The notes under the pieces were generated by a model. The model saw nothing but the letters and a program-made list of their open reading frames with translations. It was not told the DNA's origin and ran no database searches. The position numbers and the translations under genes are program-made. From Mesorhizobium helmanticense (GTDB lineage Bacteria > Pseudomonadota > Alphaproteobacteria > Rhizobiales > Rhizobiaceae), in the NCBI RefSeq assembly GCF_003034915.1, contig NZ_PZJX01000005.1:1-64000 (forward strand): a DNA stretch of 64,000 nucleotides, read 5' to 3'. Positions 45,914 to 57,427 of the stretch are shown in pieces. The first letter of the stretch is position 1, and the number at the start of each line of letters is the position of its first letter.

Positions 45914-46681
45914 ATGTATCTGTCGCCACGGCATGCCGAAATCATCCAGATGGCCAAGGACCATGGCCGTGTGCTGGTCGACGATCTGGCAACGCATTTC
46001 AACGTGACGCCACAGACAATCCGCAAGGATCTCAACGATCTGTGCGACCAAAGGCTGCTTTCCCGCATCCATGGCGGGGCGCTGTTTCCGTCCGGAATCG
46101 AGAACATGGAATATGAGGCGCGGCGCAAGATCGCTGCCGATGAGAAGGAAGCGATCGGCCTTGCGGCGGCGAGACTGATTCCTGACAACGCCTCGCTGTT
46201 CATCAACATCGGCACCACGACAGAGTCGGTCAGCAAGGCGCTTCTCGATCATACGGGCCTCATGGTCATCACCAATAATATCAATGTTGCCAACAGGATG
46301 CGCATATATCCTTCGATCGAGGTGGTGATCGCCGGCGGCGTCGTGCGAGGTTCCGACGGCGGCGTGGTCGGCGAGGCGGCAGTCGATTTCATCCGGCAGT
46401 TCAAGGTCGATTATGCGGTGATCGGCGCCTCGGCGATCGATCATGACGGGGCGCTGCTTGATTTCGACTTTCGCGAGGTGAAGGTGGCGCAAGCGATCAT
46501 AGCCAACGCAAGGCATGTCATCCTGGTGTCCGACCAGACCAAGTTCGAGCGCACGGCGCCGGTTCGCATTGGCCATCTGTCGCAGGTCAACACCTTCATC
46601 ACCGACCGCTGCGACATTCCGTCGGTGCGCAAAATCTGCCAGGAGGCAGAGGTTCAGCTGATCGAAACGTCGCTGTCCTAG
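45914..46681 (+). CDS. glpR: DeoR/GlpR-family transcriptional repressor
   Basis: A 255-residue regulator. N-terminal DeoR helix-turn-helix: RHAEIIQMAKDHGRVLVDDL, NVTPQTIRKDLNDLCDQRLL, followed by SRIHGGALFPSG. The C-terminal sensor domain has SLFINIGTTTESVSKALLDH, typical of the phosphosugar-binding fold; glycerol-3-phosphate is the expected inducer. Directly upstream of the glycerol operon on the same strand, with similar TTTCG inverted sites at both promoters. Confidence 0.9.
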   Translation: MYLSPRHAEIIQMAKDHGRVLVDDLATHFNVTPQTIRKDLNDLCDQRLLSRIHGGALFPSGIENMEYEARRKIAADEKEAIGLAAARLIPDNASLFINIGTTTESVSKALLDHTGLMVITNNINVANRMRIYPSIEVVIAGGVVRGSDGGVVGEAAVDFIRQFKVDYAVIGASAIDHDGALLDFDFREVKVAQAIIANARHVILVSDQTKFERTAPVRIGHLSQVNTFITDRCDIPSVRKICQEAEVQLIETSLS

Positions 46682-46713
46682 GGGATGTCGTTGCGGCAAT
46701 TGTTGCCGTTTAT

Positions 46714-46749
46714 ATTTCGTTTGACATTCGTTCTCATTTCGAAATAATC
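46714..46749 (+). promoter_or_regulatory. glpD promoter with overlapping operator-like sites
   Basis: TTGACA at 46721-46726 and an AATAAT (46743-46748), 16 bp apart, make a good promoter. TTTCGTTT (46715-46722), ATTCGTTC (46726-46733) and the palindrome ATTTCGAAAT (46736-46745) overlap it. They share the TTCG core with the site at glpR. Repression of the operon by GlpR is the likely meaning. Confidence 0.6.
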
Positions 46750-46807
46750 CCGCCACGGTTTCGCAAAAGATCAAAAATGCTGCAATGCGAAATTGTTGGA
46801 GGACTTT

Positions 46808-48334
46808 GTGGAGGCATCCCCGATCCATGACATTTTCGTCATTGGTGGCGGCATCAATGGCTGCGGCATTGCCCGTGACGCCGTTGGGCGCGGCTTCTCG
46901 GTCTTCCTTGCCGAGATGAACGATCTGGCGAGCGGAACCTCCTCCGGCTCGACCAAACTGATTCATGGCGGTTTGCGCTATCTCGAATTTTATGAGTTCC
47001 GTCTCGTGCGCGAAGCCCTGATGGAGCGCGAGGTGCTGTGGAAGAATGCGCCGCACATCATCTGGCCGATGCGTTTCGTGCTGCCTTACGCAAAGGGCCT
47101 GCGTCCGGCCTGGCTGATCAGGCTCGGCCTTTTTCTTTACGACCACATTGGCGGGCGCAAATTGCTGCCGGCGACAAAAACGCTGGATATGGCAAGAGAT
47201 CCGGCCGGCAAGCCATTGAAGCCGCTGTTTCGAAAGGCCTTCGAATATTCCGACGGCTGGGTCAACGATGCGCGGCTGGTGGCGTTGAACGCTCGCGACG
47301 CCGCCGACCGGGGCGCCACGATCCGAACCCGCACCAAGGTCGTGGGCGCACGCCGCGACGGCGACCTCTGGACGATCCGGCTGGAAGATGTCCAGACCGG
47401 CGAACATGAGGAGGTCAAGGCACGGCTTCTGGTCAACGCCGCCGGTCCGTGGGTCGACCATGTGCTGTCCGGCACGGTCGGCTTGAACGACGTGCATAAT
47501 GTCCGCCTGGTGCAGGGCAGCCACATCGTCATCAGCAAGAAGTTCGACGACCCGCGCGCCTATTTTTTCCAGAACAAGGATGGGCGGATCATCTTCGCCA
47601 TTCCGTATGAGGAAGAATTCACCCTGATCGGCACCACGGACCGGGATTATCCCGGCGATCCCCATGACGTGAAGATCAGCGACGTCGAGATCGACTATCT
47701 CTGTGCCGCGGCAAGCGAATATTTCGCGCAAGCCGTCAAGCGTTCGGATATCGTATGGACCTATTCAGCCGTACGCCCACTCTATGACGACGGCGCCTCG
47801 AAGGCTCAGGAAGCGACCCGCGACTATGTGCTGAAAGCGGATGGCGGCGAAGGTGTCGCGCCGATTGTGAACGCCTTTGGCGGCAAGATCACCACCTATC
47901 GCCGACTGGCGGAATCGATGCTCGACAAGATCGAGGATTTTCTCGGCAAACGCGGCAAGCCATGGACGGCGAACGCGCCGTTGCCGGGCGGTGATTTCCC
48001 GGCTACCGGCTTCGACGCCGAAGTGGCGAAATTGAAAACGGCCTATCCGTTCCTCGACGCGCGCCTGGCCCGCCGGCTGACCCGGCTCTACGGCACCCGC
48101 GCGCGCATGCTGCTGGGGCTGGCCAGATCGAATGCCGATCTTGGCCGGCACTTCGGCGCGGATCTCTACGAGGCGGAGGTGCGCTATCTCGCCCAGAACG
48201 AATGGGCTGTCACCGCCGACGACGTCTTGTGGCGCAGGACCAAGCGTGGCTTGCACCTCAGCCGCGAACAGGCGGCGGCGCTGGAGGAGTTCATGCGTGG
48301 GATAAGCCGGCGCCATGTGGCGGCGGCCGAGTAG
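46808..48334 (+). CDS. glpD: Glycerol-3-phosphate dehydrogenase (aerobic)
   Basis: A 508-residue FAD enzyme that oxidises glycerol-3-phosphate to dihydroxyacetone phosphate at the membrane. I chose the GTG at 46808 because GGAGGA precedes it by 6 bp; the frame also has a TTG at 46793. Motifs: DIFVIGGGINGCGIARDAVG (FAD Rossmann loop), LASGTSSGSTKLIHGGLRYL, RLVQGSHIVISKKF and IGTTDRDYPGDPHDVKISDV. C-terminal DAO_C helices follow. First structural gene of the glycerol operon; glpS begins 39 bp later. Confidence 0.96.
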   Translation: MEASPIHDIFVIGGGINGCGIARDAVGRGFSVFLAEMNDLASGTSSGSTKLIHGGLRYLEFYEFRLVREALMEREVLWKNAPHIIWPMRFVLPYAKGLRPAWLIRLGLFLYDHIGGRKLLPATKTLDMARDPAGKPLKPLFRKAFEYSDGWVNDARLVALNARDAADRGATIRTRTKVVGARRDGDLWTIRLEDVQTGEHEEVKARLLVNAAGPWVDHVLSGTVGLNDVHNVRLVQGSHIVISKKFDDPRAYFFQNKDGRIIFAIPYEEEFTLIGTTDRDYPGDPHDVKISDVEIDYLCAAASEYFAQAVKRSDIVWTYSAVRPLYDDGASKAQEATRDYVLKADGGEGVAPIVNAFGGKITTYRRLAESMLDKIEDFLGKRGKPWTANAPLPGGDFPATGFDAEVAKLKTAYPFLDARLARRLTRLYGTRARMLLGLARSNADLGRHFGADLYEAEVRYLAQNEWAVTADDVLWRRTKRGLHLSREQAAALEEFMRGISRRHVAAAE

Positions 48335-48373
48335 GGATGGCCAAGTGATGCAGAAAGCCCGGGAGGAGGCATC

Positions 48374-49456
48374 ATGCTGGAACTGAGAAATGTGACGAAG
48401 ACGGTCGGCGCGGCGGAGCATATACGCGACGTGTCGCTGACGCTTCAGCACGGCTCGCTCAACGTCCTGCTCGGGCCGACGCTTTCCGGCAAGACCAGCC
48501 TGATGCGGCTGATGGCCGGCCTCGACGTGCCGACCTCCGGCTCCGTCTGGTTCGACGGCAAGGACGTCACCGGCATGCCGGTGCAGAAGCGCAACGTCGC
48601 CATGGTCTACCAGCAATTCATCAACTATCCGGCGATGACGGTTTACGAGAACATCGCTTCGCCACTGCGTGTGGCTGGCACCGACCGGGCGAAGATCGAC
48701 AGCGAGGTGCGCAAAGCCGCCGCGCTTCTCAAGCTGACGCCCTATCTCGAACGCACGCCGCTCAGCCTCTCCGGCGGCCAGCAACAGCGCACGGCGCTGG
48801 CGCGCGCCATCGTCAAAAACGCCAGCCTGGTGCTGCTCGACGAGCCGCTCGCCAATCTCGACTACAAGCTGCGCGAGGAACTGCGCGCGGAATTGCCAAA
48901 AATCTTCGCGGCGGCCGGGACCATCTTCGTCTATGCCACGACCGAACCGCATGAGGCGTTGCTGCTCGGCGGCAACACGGCAACACTTTCCGAAGGCCGC
49001 ATCACCCAGTTCGGGCCGACGATCGACGTCTTCCGCAGGCCGAACGACCTGGTCACGGCCAAGACCTTTGCCGATCCGCCGCTCAACACGATCGTGCTGA
49101 AGAAAAGCGGTTCGAGCTTCCTCCTTGATGGTGGGGTTAACCTCCCGGTACCGGCTGAGCTCGCCGGTATTGCCGATACGAGCTACACGATCGGCTTCCA
49201 GCCCCACCATCTCTCTCTTGCGCGGCCAGGCCCTTCAGCGGTTTCGGTGAAAGCCAAGGTCTCGGTCACCGAGATCACCGGTTCGGAAAGCTTCGTGCAT
49301 CTCGACTTCGCCGATGTGCGCTGGGTGATGCTGGAGCACGGCATCCTGGCGTTCGAGGCGGACCAGGTCATCGAGGTGTTCATCGACCCCCGCCACATCA
49401 TGGTGTTCGACGCCAACGGTCGCTCGGCCGCGGCGCCGCAGATGCTGGCGGCTTGA
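48374..49456 (+). CDS. glpS: Glycerol ABC transporter, ATP-binding subunit 1
   Basis: A 360-residue ATPase. Walker A is LLGPTLSGKTSL (an unusual T-L-S-G-K-T loop), Q-loop VAMVYQQFINYPAMTVYENI, signature LSGGQQQRTALARA, Walker B LVLLDEPLANLDYKL, and H-loop replaced by TTEPHEALLLG, i.e. ATTEPHEA instead of the usual VTHD. A TOBE/OB-fold C-terminus follows. With GlpT it forms the ATPase pair; divergence between the two subunits is usual in this system. Gene name follows the glycerol operon described in Rhizobium leguminosarum. Confidence 0.9.
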   Translation: MLELRNVTKTVGAAEHIRDVSLTLQHGSLNVLLGPTLSGKTSLMRLMAGLDVPTSGSVWFDGKDVTGMPVQKRNVAMVYQQFINYPAMTVYENIASPLRVAGTDRAKIDSEVRKAAALLKLTPYLERTPLSLSGGQQQRTALARAIVKNASLVLLDEPLANLDYKLREELRAELPKIFAAAGTIFVYATTEPHEALLLGGNTATLSEGRITQFGPTIDVFRRPNDLVTAKTFADPPLNTIVLKKSGSSFLLDGGVNLPVPAELAGIADTSYTIGFQPHHLSLARPGPSAVSVKAKVSVTEITGSESFVHLDFADVRWVMLEHGILAFEADQVIEVFIDPRHIMVFDANGRSAAAPQMLAA

Positions 49457-49469
49457 GGGAGGAGGGCAC

Positions 49470-50537
<1,068 letters not shown>

Positions 50538-51404
50538 ATGGAAAAGACCTGGAACAACAAGGCCTGGTTCCTGGTGCTGCCGGTGCTGGTGCTGGTGGCG
50601 TTCTCGGCCGTCATCCCGCTGATGACCGTCGTCAACTATTCGGTGCAGGACACGTTCGGCAACAATGTCTTCTTCTGGGCCGGCACGGAATGGTTCGAGG
50701 AACTGCTGCATTCCGACCGCTTCTGGGAAGCGATGCTCCGCAACCTGGTCTTTTCCTTCATCATCCTGGCGATCGAGGTGCCGCTCGGCATCTTCATCGC
50801 CCTCAATATGCCGAAGAAGGGTTGGGCGGTGCCGGTCTGCCTGGTGCTGATGGCGCTGCCGCTGCTCATCCCGTGGAATGTCGTCGGCACCATCTGGCAG
50901 GTCTTCGGCCGCAACGACATCGGCCTCTTCGGCTATTACGTCAATGCACTCGGCATCAACTACAACTACGTCCAGGACCCGATCGACGCCTGGGTCACTG
51001 TCATCATCATGGACGTCTGGCACTGGACCAGCCTCGTCGTGCTGCTCTGCTACGCCGGCCTGGTCTCCATCCCTGACGCCTTCTACCAGGCGGCCAAGAT
51101 CGACGGCGCGTCGCGCTGGGCGGTGTTCCGCTACATTCAGTTGCCGAAGATGCAGCGCGTGCTTCTGATCGCCGTGCTGTTGCGCTTCATGGACAGTTTC
51201 ATGATCTACACCGAGCCTTTCGTCGTCACCGGCGGCGGTCCCGGCAACTCGACGACGTTCCTGTCGATCGACCTGGTCAAGACGGCGCTCGGTCAGTTCG
51301 ACCTAGGCCCGGCGGCAGCGATGTCGCTGGTCTACTTCCTCATCATCCTTCTGTTGTCGTGGGTGTTCTACACCGTGATGACCAATTACGACGCGGAGCG
51401 CTGA
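50538..51404 (+). CDS. glpP: Glycerol ABC transporter, permease subunit 1
   Basis: A 288-residue inner-membrane permease with six helices. The EAA coupling motif is YQAAKIDGASRWAVFRYIQL (E-A-A-x3-G-A form as Q-A-A-K-I-D-G-A), preceded by a loop to the ATPases. It starts one base after the glpT stop. N-terminus EKTWNNKAWFLVLPVLVLVA. Forms the pore with GlpQ. Confidence 0.93.
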   Translation: MEKTWNNKAWFLVLPVLVLVAFSAVIPLMTVVNYSVQDTFGNNVFFWAGTEWFEELLHSDRFWEAMLRNLVFSFIILAIEVPLGIFIALNMPKKGWAVPVCLVLMALPLLIPWNVVGTIWQVFGRNDIGLFGYYVNALGINYNYVQDPIDAWVTVIIMDVWHWTSLVVLLCYAGLVSIPDAFYQAAKIDGASRWAVFRYIQLPKMQRVLLIAVLLRFMDSFMIYTEPFVVTGGGPGNSTTFLSIDLVKTALGQFDLGPAAAMSLVYFLIILLLSWVFYTVMTNYDAER

Positions 51405-51405
51405 G

Positions 51406-52326
51406 ATGGGCGGCGCCAACGAGAGAGCGACAAGGCAGGACAGGAGCGGGACGACGGTTTCGGATGGGCTCGCCAGCACCATGTCGCAGGACGAAGTTGC
51501 GCGGCTAATGCGCCGTCGCGGCGAGGAATCGCGCTGGTGGTGGATCGTGCCGACGGTCTACATCGTCGTTCTGCTGCTGCCGATCTACTGGCTCATCAAC
51601 ATGAGTTTCAAGACCAACAGCGAGATCGTGTCGTCGCTGACGCTTTATCCGCACGCGCCGACGATCGGCAACTACGTCACCATCTTCACCGATCCGTCCT
51701 GGTACAAGGGCTACATTAACTCCATCATCTATGTGGTTATGAACACAGTGATTTCGATCGCTGTCGCTCTGCCTGCCGCTTATGCGTTTTCGCGCTATCG
51801 CTTCCTCGGCGACAAGCATTTGTTCTTCTGGCTCTTGACCAACCGCATGGCGCCGCCAGCGGTGTTCGCGCTGCCGTTCTTCCAGCTCTACTCGGCCTTC
51901 GGCCTGATCGACACGCATATCGCGGTGGCGCTGGCGCATTGTCTGTTCAACGTGCCGTTGGCGGTCTGGATCCTCGAAGGCTTCATGTCGGGTGTGCCAA
52001 AGGAGATCGATGAGACCGCCTATATCGACGGCTATTCCTTCCCGCGCTTCTTCCTCAGGATCTTCATGCCGCTGATCGCGAGCGGCATCGGCGTCGCCTG
52101 CTTCTTCTGCTTCATGTTCTCCTGGGTCGAACTGCTGATCGCGCGCACCTTGACCACGACCGCCGCCAAGCCGATCGCCGCGATCATGACGCGAACGGTC
52201 TCGGCCTCCGGCCTCGACTGGGGCGTGCTGGCCGCGGCCGGTGTGCTCACCATCCTTCCGGGCGCGCTCGTGATCTGGTTCGTCCGCAACTATATCGCCA
52301 AGGGCTTTGCCCTGGGGAGGGTGTGA
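51406..52326 (+). CDS. glpQ: Glycerol ABC transporter, permease subunit 2
   Basis: A 306-residue permease, MalG-like. Long cytoplasmic N-terminus (~45 residues; a later start at the MSQDEVARLM position is possible), then helices and the EAA motif region PKEIDETAYIDGYSFPRFFL. Starts 2 bp after glpP. C-terminal ALVIWFVRNYIAKGFALGRV is typical of MalG-type permeases. Partner of GlpP. Confidence 0.93.
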   Translation: MGGANERATRQDRSGTTVSDGLASTMSQDEVARLMRRRGEESRWWWIVPTVYIVVLLLPIYWLINMSFKTNSEIVSSLTLYPHAPTIGNYVTIFTDPSWYKGYINSIIYVVMNTVISIAVALPAAYAFSRYRFLGDKHLFFWLLTNRMAPPAVFALPFFQLYSAFGLIDTHIAVALAHCLFNVPLAVWILEGFMSGVPKEIDETAYIDGYSFPRFFLRIFMPLIASGIGVACFFCFMFSWVELLIARTLTTTAAKPIAAIMTRTVSASGLDWGVLAAAGVLTILPGALVIWFVRNYIAKGFALGRV

Positions 52327-52328
52327 CG

Positions 52329-52610
52329 ATGAACCTTTCCTGGATGGCATGGACGCTGCCGACAGCGATCTTTTTCATCACGATCCTGCTGCTGCTCTGC
52401 GGCATGGCGATCTGGGAATACGCCTCGCCGGGCGGCAATCCTCGGGTCGGCGTGCTCCGCTTCGAGACGACGCGCGGCGACCGCCTTTTCCTGTCGCTGC
52501 TGGGCAGCGCTTTTATCCATCTCGCTTGGCTGGGTCTTGTCGGACCCAATCTGTGGTGGGCTCTCGCTCTCTCCGTGGTCTACGCCATCGGCGTGTTCCG
52601 CTACGTATAG
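52329..52610 (+). CDS. glpU: DUF2160 small membrane protein of the glycerol operon
   Basis: A 93-residue membrane protein with two or three helices: WTLPTAIFFITILLLLCGMA, then an RGDRLFLSLLGSAFIHLAWL segment and a C-terminal helix ending in R-Y-V. DUF2160 proteins occur almost only inside glycerol ABC operons, here 2 bp after glpQ. The symbol glpU, used for the unknown gene at this place in the R. leguminosarum operon as I recall it, is tentative. Function not known; assembly or regulation of the transporter is inference. Confidence 0.85.
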   Translation: MNLSWMAWTLPTAIFFITILLLLCGMAIWEYASPGGNPRVGVLRFETTRGDRLFLSLLGSAFIHLAWLGLVGPNLWWALALSVVYAIGVFRYV

Positions 52611-52624
52611 AGGGGGAAATAGTT

Positions 52625-52652
52625 GGAGCGGCCGCGTGCCGGTGGCTGCTCC
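52625..52652 (+). other. Hairpin between the DUF2160 gene and glpV
   Basis: GGAGC ... GCTCC arms around a GC-rich interior (GGCCGC pairing with GTGGCT imperfectly), 36 bp before the glpV start. Hairpins just ahead of a binding-protein gene often protect its mRNA or uncouple its level from the permeases. Confidence 0.45.
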
Positions 52653-52688
52653 GATCGCACTTGAAACTGAAACAGTGGAGGAAACGAA

Positions 52689-54413
52689 ATGAGACGGCAA
52701 TTTTTGACATCAACGACTGCGCTTGTCCTGTTGCTCGGGGCCGGCAACGCTTATGCCGGAATGGACGAAGCCAAGACCTTCCTGGATACCGAGATCAAGG
52801 ACTTGTCGACGCTCGACCGCGGCGCGCAGGAAGCTGAAATGCAGTGGTTCATCGATGCGGCGAAGCCTTTCGCAGGCATGGATATCAAGGTGGTCTCGGA
52901 AACCATCGCGACGCACGAATATGAATCGAAGGTGCTGGCGCCCGCCTTTACCGCGATCACCGGCATCAAGATCAGCCACGATCTGATCGGCGAAGGCGAT
53001 GTCGTCGAAAAGCTGCAGACGCAGATGCAGTCAGGCGAGAATATCTACGACGCCTACGTCAACGACTCCGACCTGATCGGCACCCATTGGCGCTACCAGC
53101 AGGCGCGCAGCCTGACCGACTGGATGGCCAACGAGGGTAAGGACGTCACCAACCCGAACCTCGACCTCGCCGACTTCATCGGCACCAAGTTCACGACCGC
53201 GCCTGACGGCAAGCTCTACCAGTTGCCCGACCAACAGTTCGCGAACCTCTACTGGTTCCGCTACGACTGGTTCAACGACGAGAAGAACAAGGCCGACTTC
53301 AAGGCGAAATACGGCTACGACCTCGGCGTGCCGGTCAACTGGTCGGCCTATGAGGACATCGCGGAATTCTTCACCGGCCGCGAAATCGACGGCAAGAAGG
53401 TCTACGGCCATATGGACTATGGCAAGAAGGATCCGTCGCTCGGCTGGCGGTTCACCGATGCCTGGCTGTCGATGGCCGGCAATGGCGACAAGGGGCTGCC
53501 GAACGGTCTTCCGGTCGACGAGTGGGGCATCAAGGTCAACGAGAAGTCGCAGCCGGTCGGCTCGTGCGTCGCGCGCGGCGGCGACACCAACGGCCCGGCG
53601 GCGGTCTATTCCATCCAGAAATATTTGGACTGGCTGAAGGCTTACGCTCCGGCCGCGGCCCAAGGCATGACCTTCTCTGAATCCGGACCGGTTCCGGCGC
53701 AGGGCGAAATTGCCCAGCAGATGTTCATGTATACGGCCTTCACCGCCGACATGGTGAAGGACGGCCTTCCCGTCGTGAACGCGGACGGCACGCCGAAATG
53801 GCGCTTTGCTCCCTCGCCGCATGGCGTCTACTGGAAGGACGGCATGAAGCTCGGCTACCAGGACGTGGGTTCATGGACGCTCCTCAAGTCGACGCCCGAC
53901 GATCGCGCCAAGGCCGCCTGGCTCTATGCGCAGTTCGTTGTGTCGAAGACAGTCGACGTGAAGAAGAGTCATGTCGGCTTGACGCTCATCCGCGAGTCGA
54001 CGATCCAGGACAAGAGCTTCACCGAGCGGGCTCCGAAGCTCGGTGGCTTGATCGAGTTCTATCGCTCGCCGGCCCGTGTCCAGTGGTCGCCGACCGGTAC
54101 GAACGTGCCGGACTATCCAAAGCTGGCACAGCTCTGGTGGCAGGCGATCGGCGATGCCTCGTCGGGCGCCAAGACCGCGCAGGAGGCCATGGACTCTCTA
54201 TGCGCTGAGCAGGAAAAGGTCATGGAGCGCCTGGAAAAGGCAGGCATCCAGGGCGATATCGGCCCGAAGATGGCCGAAGAGCATGACCTTGCCTACTGGA
54301 ACGCCGACGCTGTCAAGAACGGCAATCTCGCTCCTCAGCTCAAGATCGAGAACGAGAAGGAAAAGCCGGTCACCATCAACTACGATGAGCTGGTGAAGAG
54401 CTGGCAGAAGTAG
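52689..54413 (+). CDS. glpV: Glycerol ABC transporter, substrate-binding protein
   Basis: A 574-residue periplasmic binding protein, larger than usual sugar-binding proteins but normal for this glycerol type. Signal peptide RRQFLTSTTALVLLLGAGNA, cleavage near A-Y-A-G. Conserved parts: YDAYVNDSDLIGTHWRYQQA, PDQQFANLYWFRYDWFNDE, WSAYEDIAEFFTGREIDGKK and LGYQDVGSWTLLKSTPDDRA. Preceded by a GGAGG site and a hairpin. Followed by a terminator-like hairpin before glpK. Confidence 0.93.
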   Translation: MRRQFLTSTTALVLLLGAGNAYAGMDEAKTFLDTEIKDLSTLDRGAQEAEMQWFIDAAKPFAGMDIKVVSETIATHEYESKVLAPAFTAITGIKISHDLIGEGDVVEKLQTQMQSGENIYDAYVNDSDLIGTHWRYQQARSLTDWMANEGKDVTNPNLDLADFIGTKFTTAPDGKLYQLPDQQFANLYWFRYDWFNDEKNKADFKAKYGYDLGVPVNWSAYEDIAEFFTGREIDGKKVYGHMDYGKKDPSLGWRFTDAWLSMAGNGDKGLPNGLPVDEWGIKVNEKSQPVGSCVARGGDTNGPAAVYSIQKYLDWLKAYAPAAAQGMTFSESGPVPAQGEIAQQMFMYTAFTADMVKDGLPVVNADGTPKWRFAPSPHGVYWKDGMKLGYQDVGSWTLLKSTPDDRAKAAWLYAQFVVSKTVDVKKSHVGLTLIRESTIQDKSFTERAPKLGGLIEFYRSPARVQWSPTGTNVPDYPKLAQLWWQAIGDASSGAKTAQEAMDSLCAEQEKVMERLEKAGIQGDIGPKMAEEHDLAYWNADAVKNGNLAPQLKIENEKEKPVTINYDELVKSWQK

Positions 54414-54454
54414 GACTGTTTGATGCGAGTGCTTGCGCCCGCATCGCGACATCA

Positions 54455-54481
54455 GGGGAGGCGGCATGTTGCCGTCTCCCT
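54455..54481 (+). terminator. Terminator-like hairpin between glpV and glpK
   Basis: A 12-bp stem with two G-U pairs (GGGGAGGCGGCA / TGCCGTCTCCCT, 3-nt loop), followed by CTTTGT. The weak T-tract suggests partial termination that would leave glpK at lower level than glpV. Confidence 0.5.
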
Positions 54482-54540
54482 CTTTGTATGGACATTGCAG
54501 TGCCGTACGTCCTTTTTGGGCATACGCCGAGGGAGAGACT

Positions 54541-56034
<1,494 letters not shown>

Positions 56035-56053
56035 GCGGGTGGGGGCACACATC

Positions 56054-56548
56054 GTGCTGGAGCTAGGCGCAATCTATCCAGGCTCGTATGCCGCTTGGCG
56101 GGAAGAAGCTTTGGAACAACTGAACGCCAAGAACGACCGCTTGCAGAAAGATTTCGGCCTTGGCAGTTGGGCGCGCTATGACTACGACCTGACGACTGGA
56201 AGGCTCCTTTTCTCCGGGGAAGGGGTCGTCAAGGTCATTGCCGAAATCCAGATTGCGGGCTCCACCAGCGCGAAGGCCAGAAACTGGCTTTGGGCTTGGG
56301 CAAATTCAAACCTGCCTGGCGATCTTCTCAGCGATGCAAAGCTGGTTCGTTCCTTCGGAGAATCAAACAAGATCGATGAGCTGGCCCAGTCTTATGTGAT
56401 CGATACGGATAATGACCTGGAAGCGCTCGGTTGGGATTTGACCGGGGCCATGGTTCGAATTTGCAATGCCCTTGGCGCTTACCGTTCTCCGCGGGGTGAA
56501 GGCGGAGGCCTTTACCTGAGCATCAAGAGTATCGACTGGGCCAGCTGA
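56054..56548 (+). CDS. DUF6882 family protein
   Basis: About 164 residues, starting at GTG 56054 behind a GGGGG site (GTG 56039 is an alternative). Pattern AWREEALEQLNAKNDRLQKD, WARYDYDLTTGRLLFSGEGV, AEIQIAGSTSAKARNWLWAW, ANSNLPGDLLSDAKLVRSFG fits the DUF6882/immunity-like family with its W-x-x-D and T/N-W-x-W-A-W-A-N motifs. Start is 20 bp after glpK, but composition is less GC-rich, so it is likely a later arrival. Function unknown; such proteins are often linked to contact-dependent or toxin systems, which is not visible here. Confidence 0.72.
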   Translation: MLELGAIYPGSYAAWREEALEQLNAKNDRLQKDFGLGSWARYDYDLTTGRLLFSGEGVVKVIAEIQIAGSTSAKARNWLWAWANSNLPGDLLSDAKLVRSFGESNKIDELAQSYVIDTDNDLEALGWDLTGAMVRICNALGAYRSPRGEGGGLYLSIKSIDWAS

Positions 56549-56594
56549 TACGAACTCCGTTCGCCGTGCTCAGGTGCTGCCGAGATACCAAAGC

Positions 56595-56624
56595 AGAGCC
56601 CGTGCCAATGAATGCACGGGCTCT
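56595..56624. terminator. Bidirectional terminator between DUF6882 and BA14K genes
   Basis: Perfect 11-bp inverted repeat AGAGCCCGTGC / GCACGGGCTCT with an 8-nt loop, between convergent genes. T-rich flanks are weak (TATACTA on the + side). Confidence 0.65.
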
Positions 56625-56648
56625 ATACTAACCTGTAACCGGAGGACG

Positions 56649-57125
56649 TCAGTAGGGCGAATAGCACTGCTGACGCGGGCCGTTGTAGGGCTGGAACGTA
56701 TTGTCCGACGCGCGGTAGGACCGGTAGCGGTCATAGCACCACTGGACATGGGAGTTGCCTTGATAGACACGGTTCTGGTTGTTGATGATCGCGCCGGTGA
56801 CCAGCGCGCCAGTGGCGAAGGCAGCCAGCGGGAACCAGTAGTCGCCATGACGGCGATAGCCGCGACGGTACTCGCGATAACCACACTGGCCGCGCCAATA
56901 GTTGCCGTCGTTACGGGCGACGCTGCGACGGGAGAAATCGCGGCGGGAGGAATTGCGGTTGAAATTCCGTTTCCGCCACGGCTCGTACTGGATGGTCTGA
57001 ACGTTTGACGAAAGCCCTTGGCTCAGCGGCACATATGTCGGCTGCGCGTTGACCGGCACGATCTCCGCGGCAGCGAATGAAAGCGAGAGAGTGGTCGCCA
57101 GCAGCCCCGACATGATCTTGTTCAT
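56649..57125 (-). CDS. BA14K family exported protein
   Basis: A 158-residue protein. Signal peptide GLLATTLSLSFAAAEIVPVNA, then an Arg/Tyr-rich middle (RRDFSRRSVARNDGNYWRGQ, CGYREYRRGYRRHG), a hydrophobic segment FPLAAFATGALVTGAIIN and the C-terminal BA14K signature HVQWCYDRYRSYRASDNTFQ / YNGPRQQCYSPY. BA14K was first known as an immunoreactive, lectin-like Brucella protein; related proteins are widespread in Rhizobiales envelopes. Good AGGAGAAAG site. Confidence 0.9.
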   Translation of the reverse strand: MNKIMSGLLATTLSLSFAAAEIVPVNAQPTYVPLSQGLSSNVQTIQYEPWRKRNFNRNSSRRDFSRRSVARNDGNYWRGQCGYREYRRGYRRHGDYWFPLAAFATGALVTGAIINNQNRVYQGNSHVQWCYDRYRSYRASDNTFQPYNGPRQQCYSPY

Positions 57126-57427
57126 GATCTTTCTCCTTGAAGGGTGGTTGACGTCCCTTGTGGCGAGAAAACGGACAAGGCGTGCAATTGTTCCGCGAAA
57201 TATTGCAATCCGCTGATTTATAATGTTTCTCTCGCTTGGCCGCTGCGCTGATGGCCAGCCTTTCGCTCGCCTGTCGAATACTGTTAAGCGCCTGCCGGCT
57301 CGGTGGCACGAGGCGCTGCGGCACCGCGAAAAATCCCGGCTTTCGCTTTGTCTTTTTCCGGTTGACCCGTTGCGGCACTCTCCCTATGTTCCGCGCAATT
57401 TCGAGGGCGGCATATCTGGGCCCGCGG
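57126..57427. other. Gap between BA14K and tRNA-Lys
   Basis: About 300 bp. It should hold the BA14K promoter on the minus strand and the tRNA promoter on the plus strand. No protein frame here is convincing. Confidence 0.4.

Noticed and set aside
45863..47731. 622-codon frame antisense to glpR and glpD
   Set aside because: Antisense shadow; both + strand genes have full family motifs.
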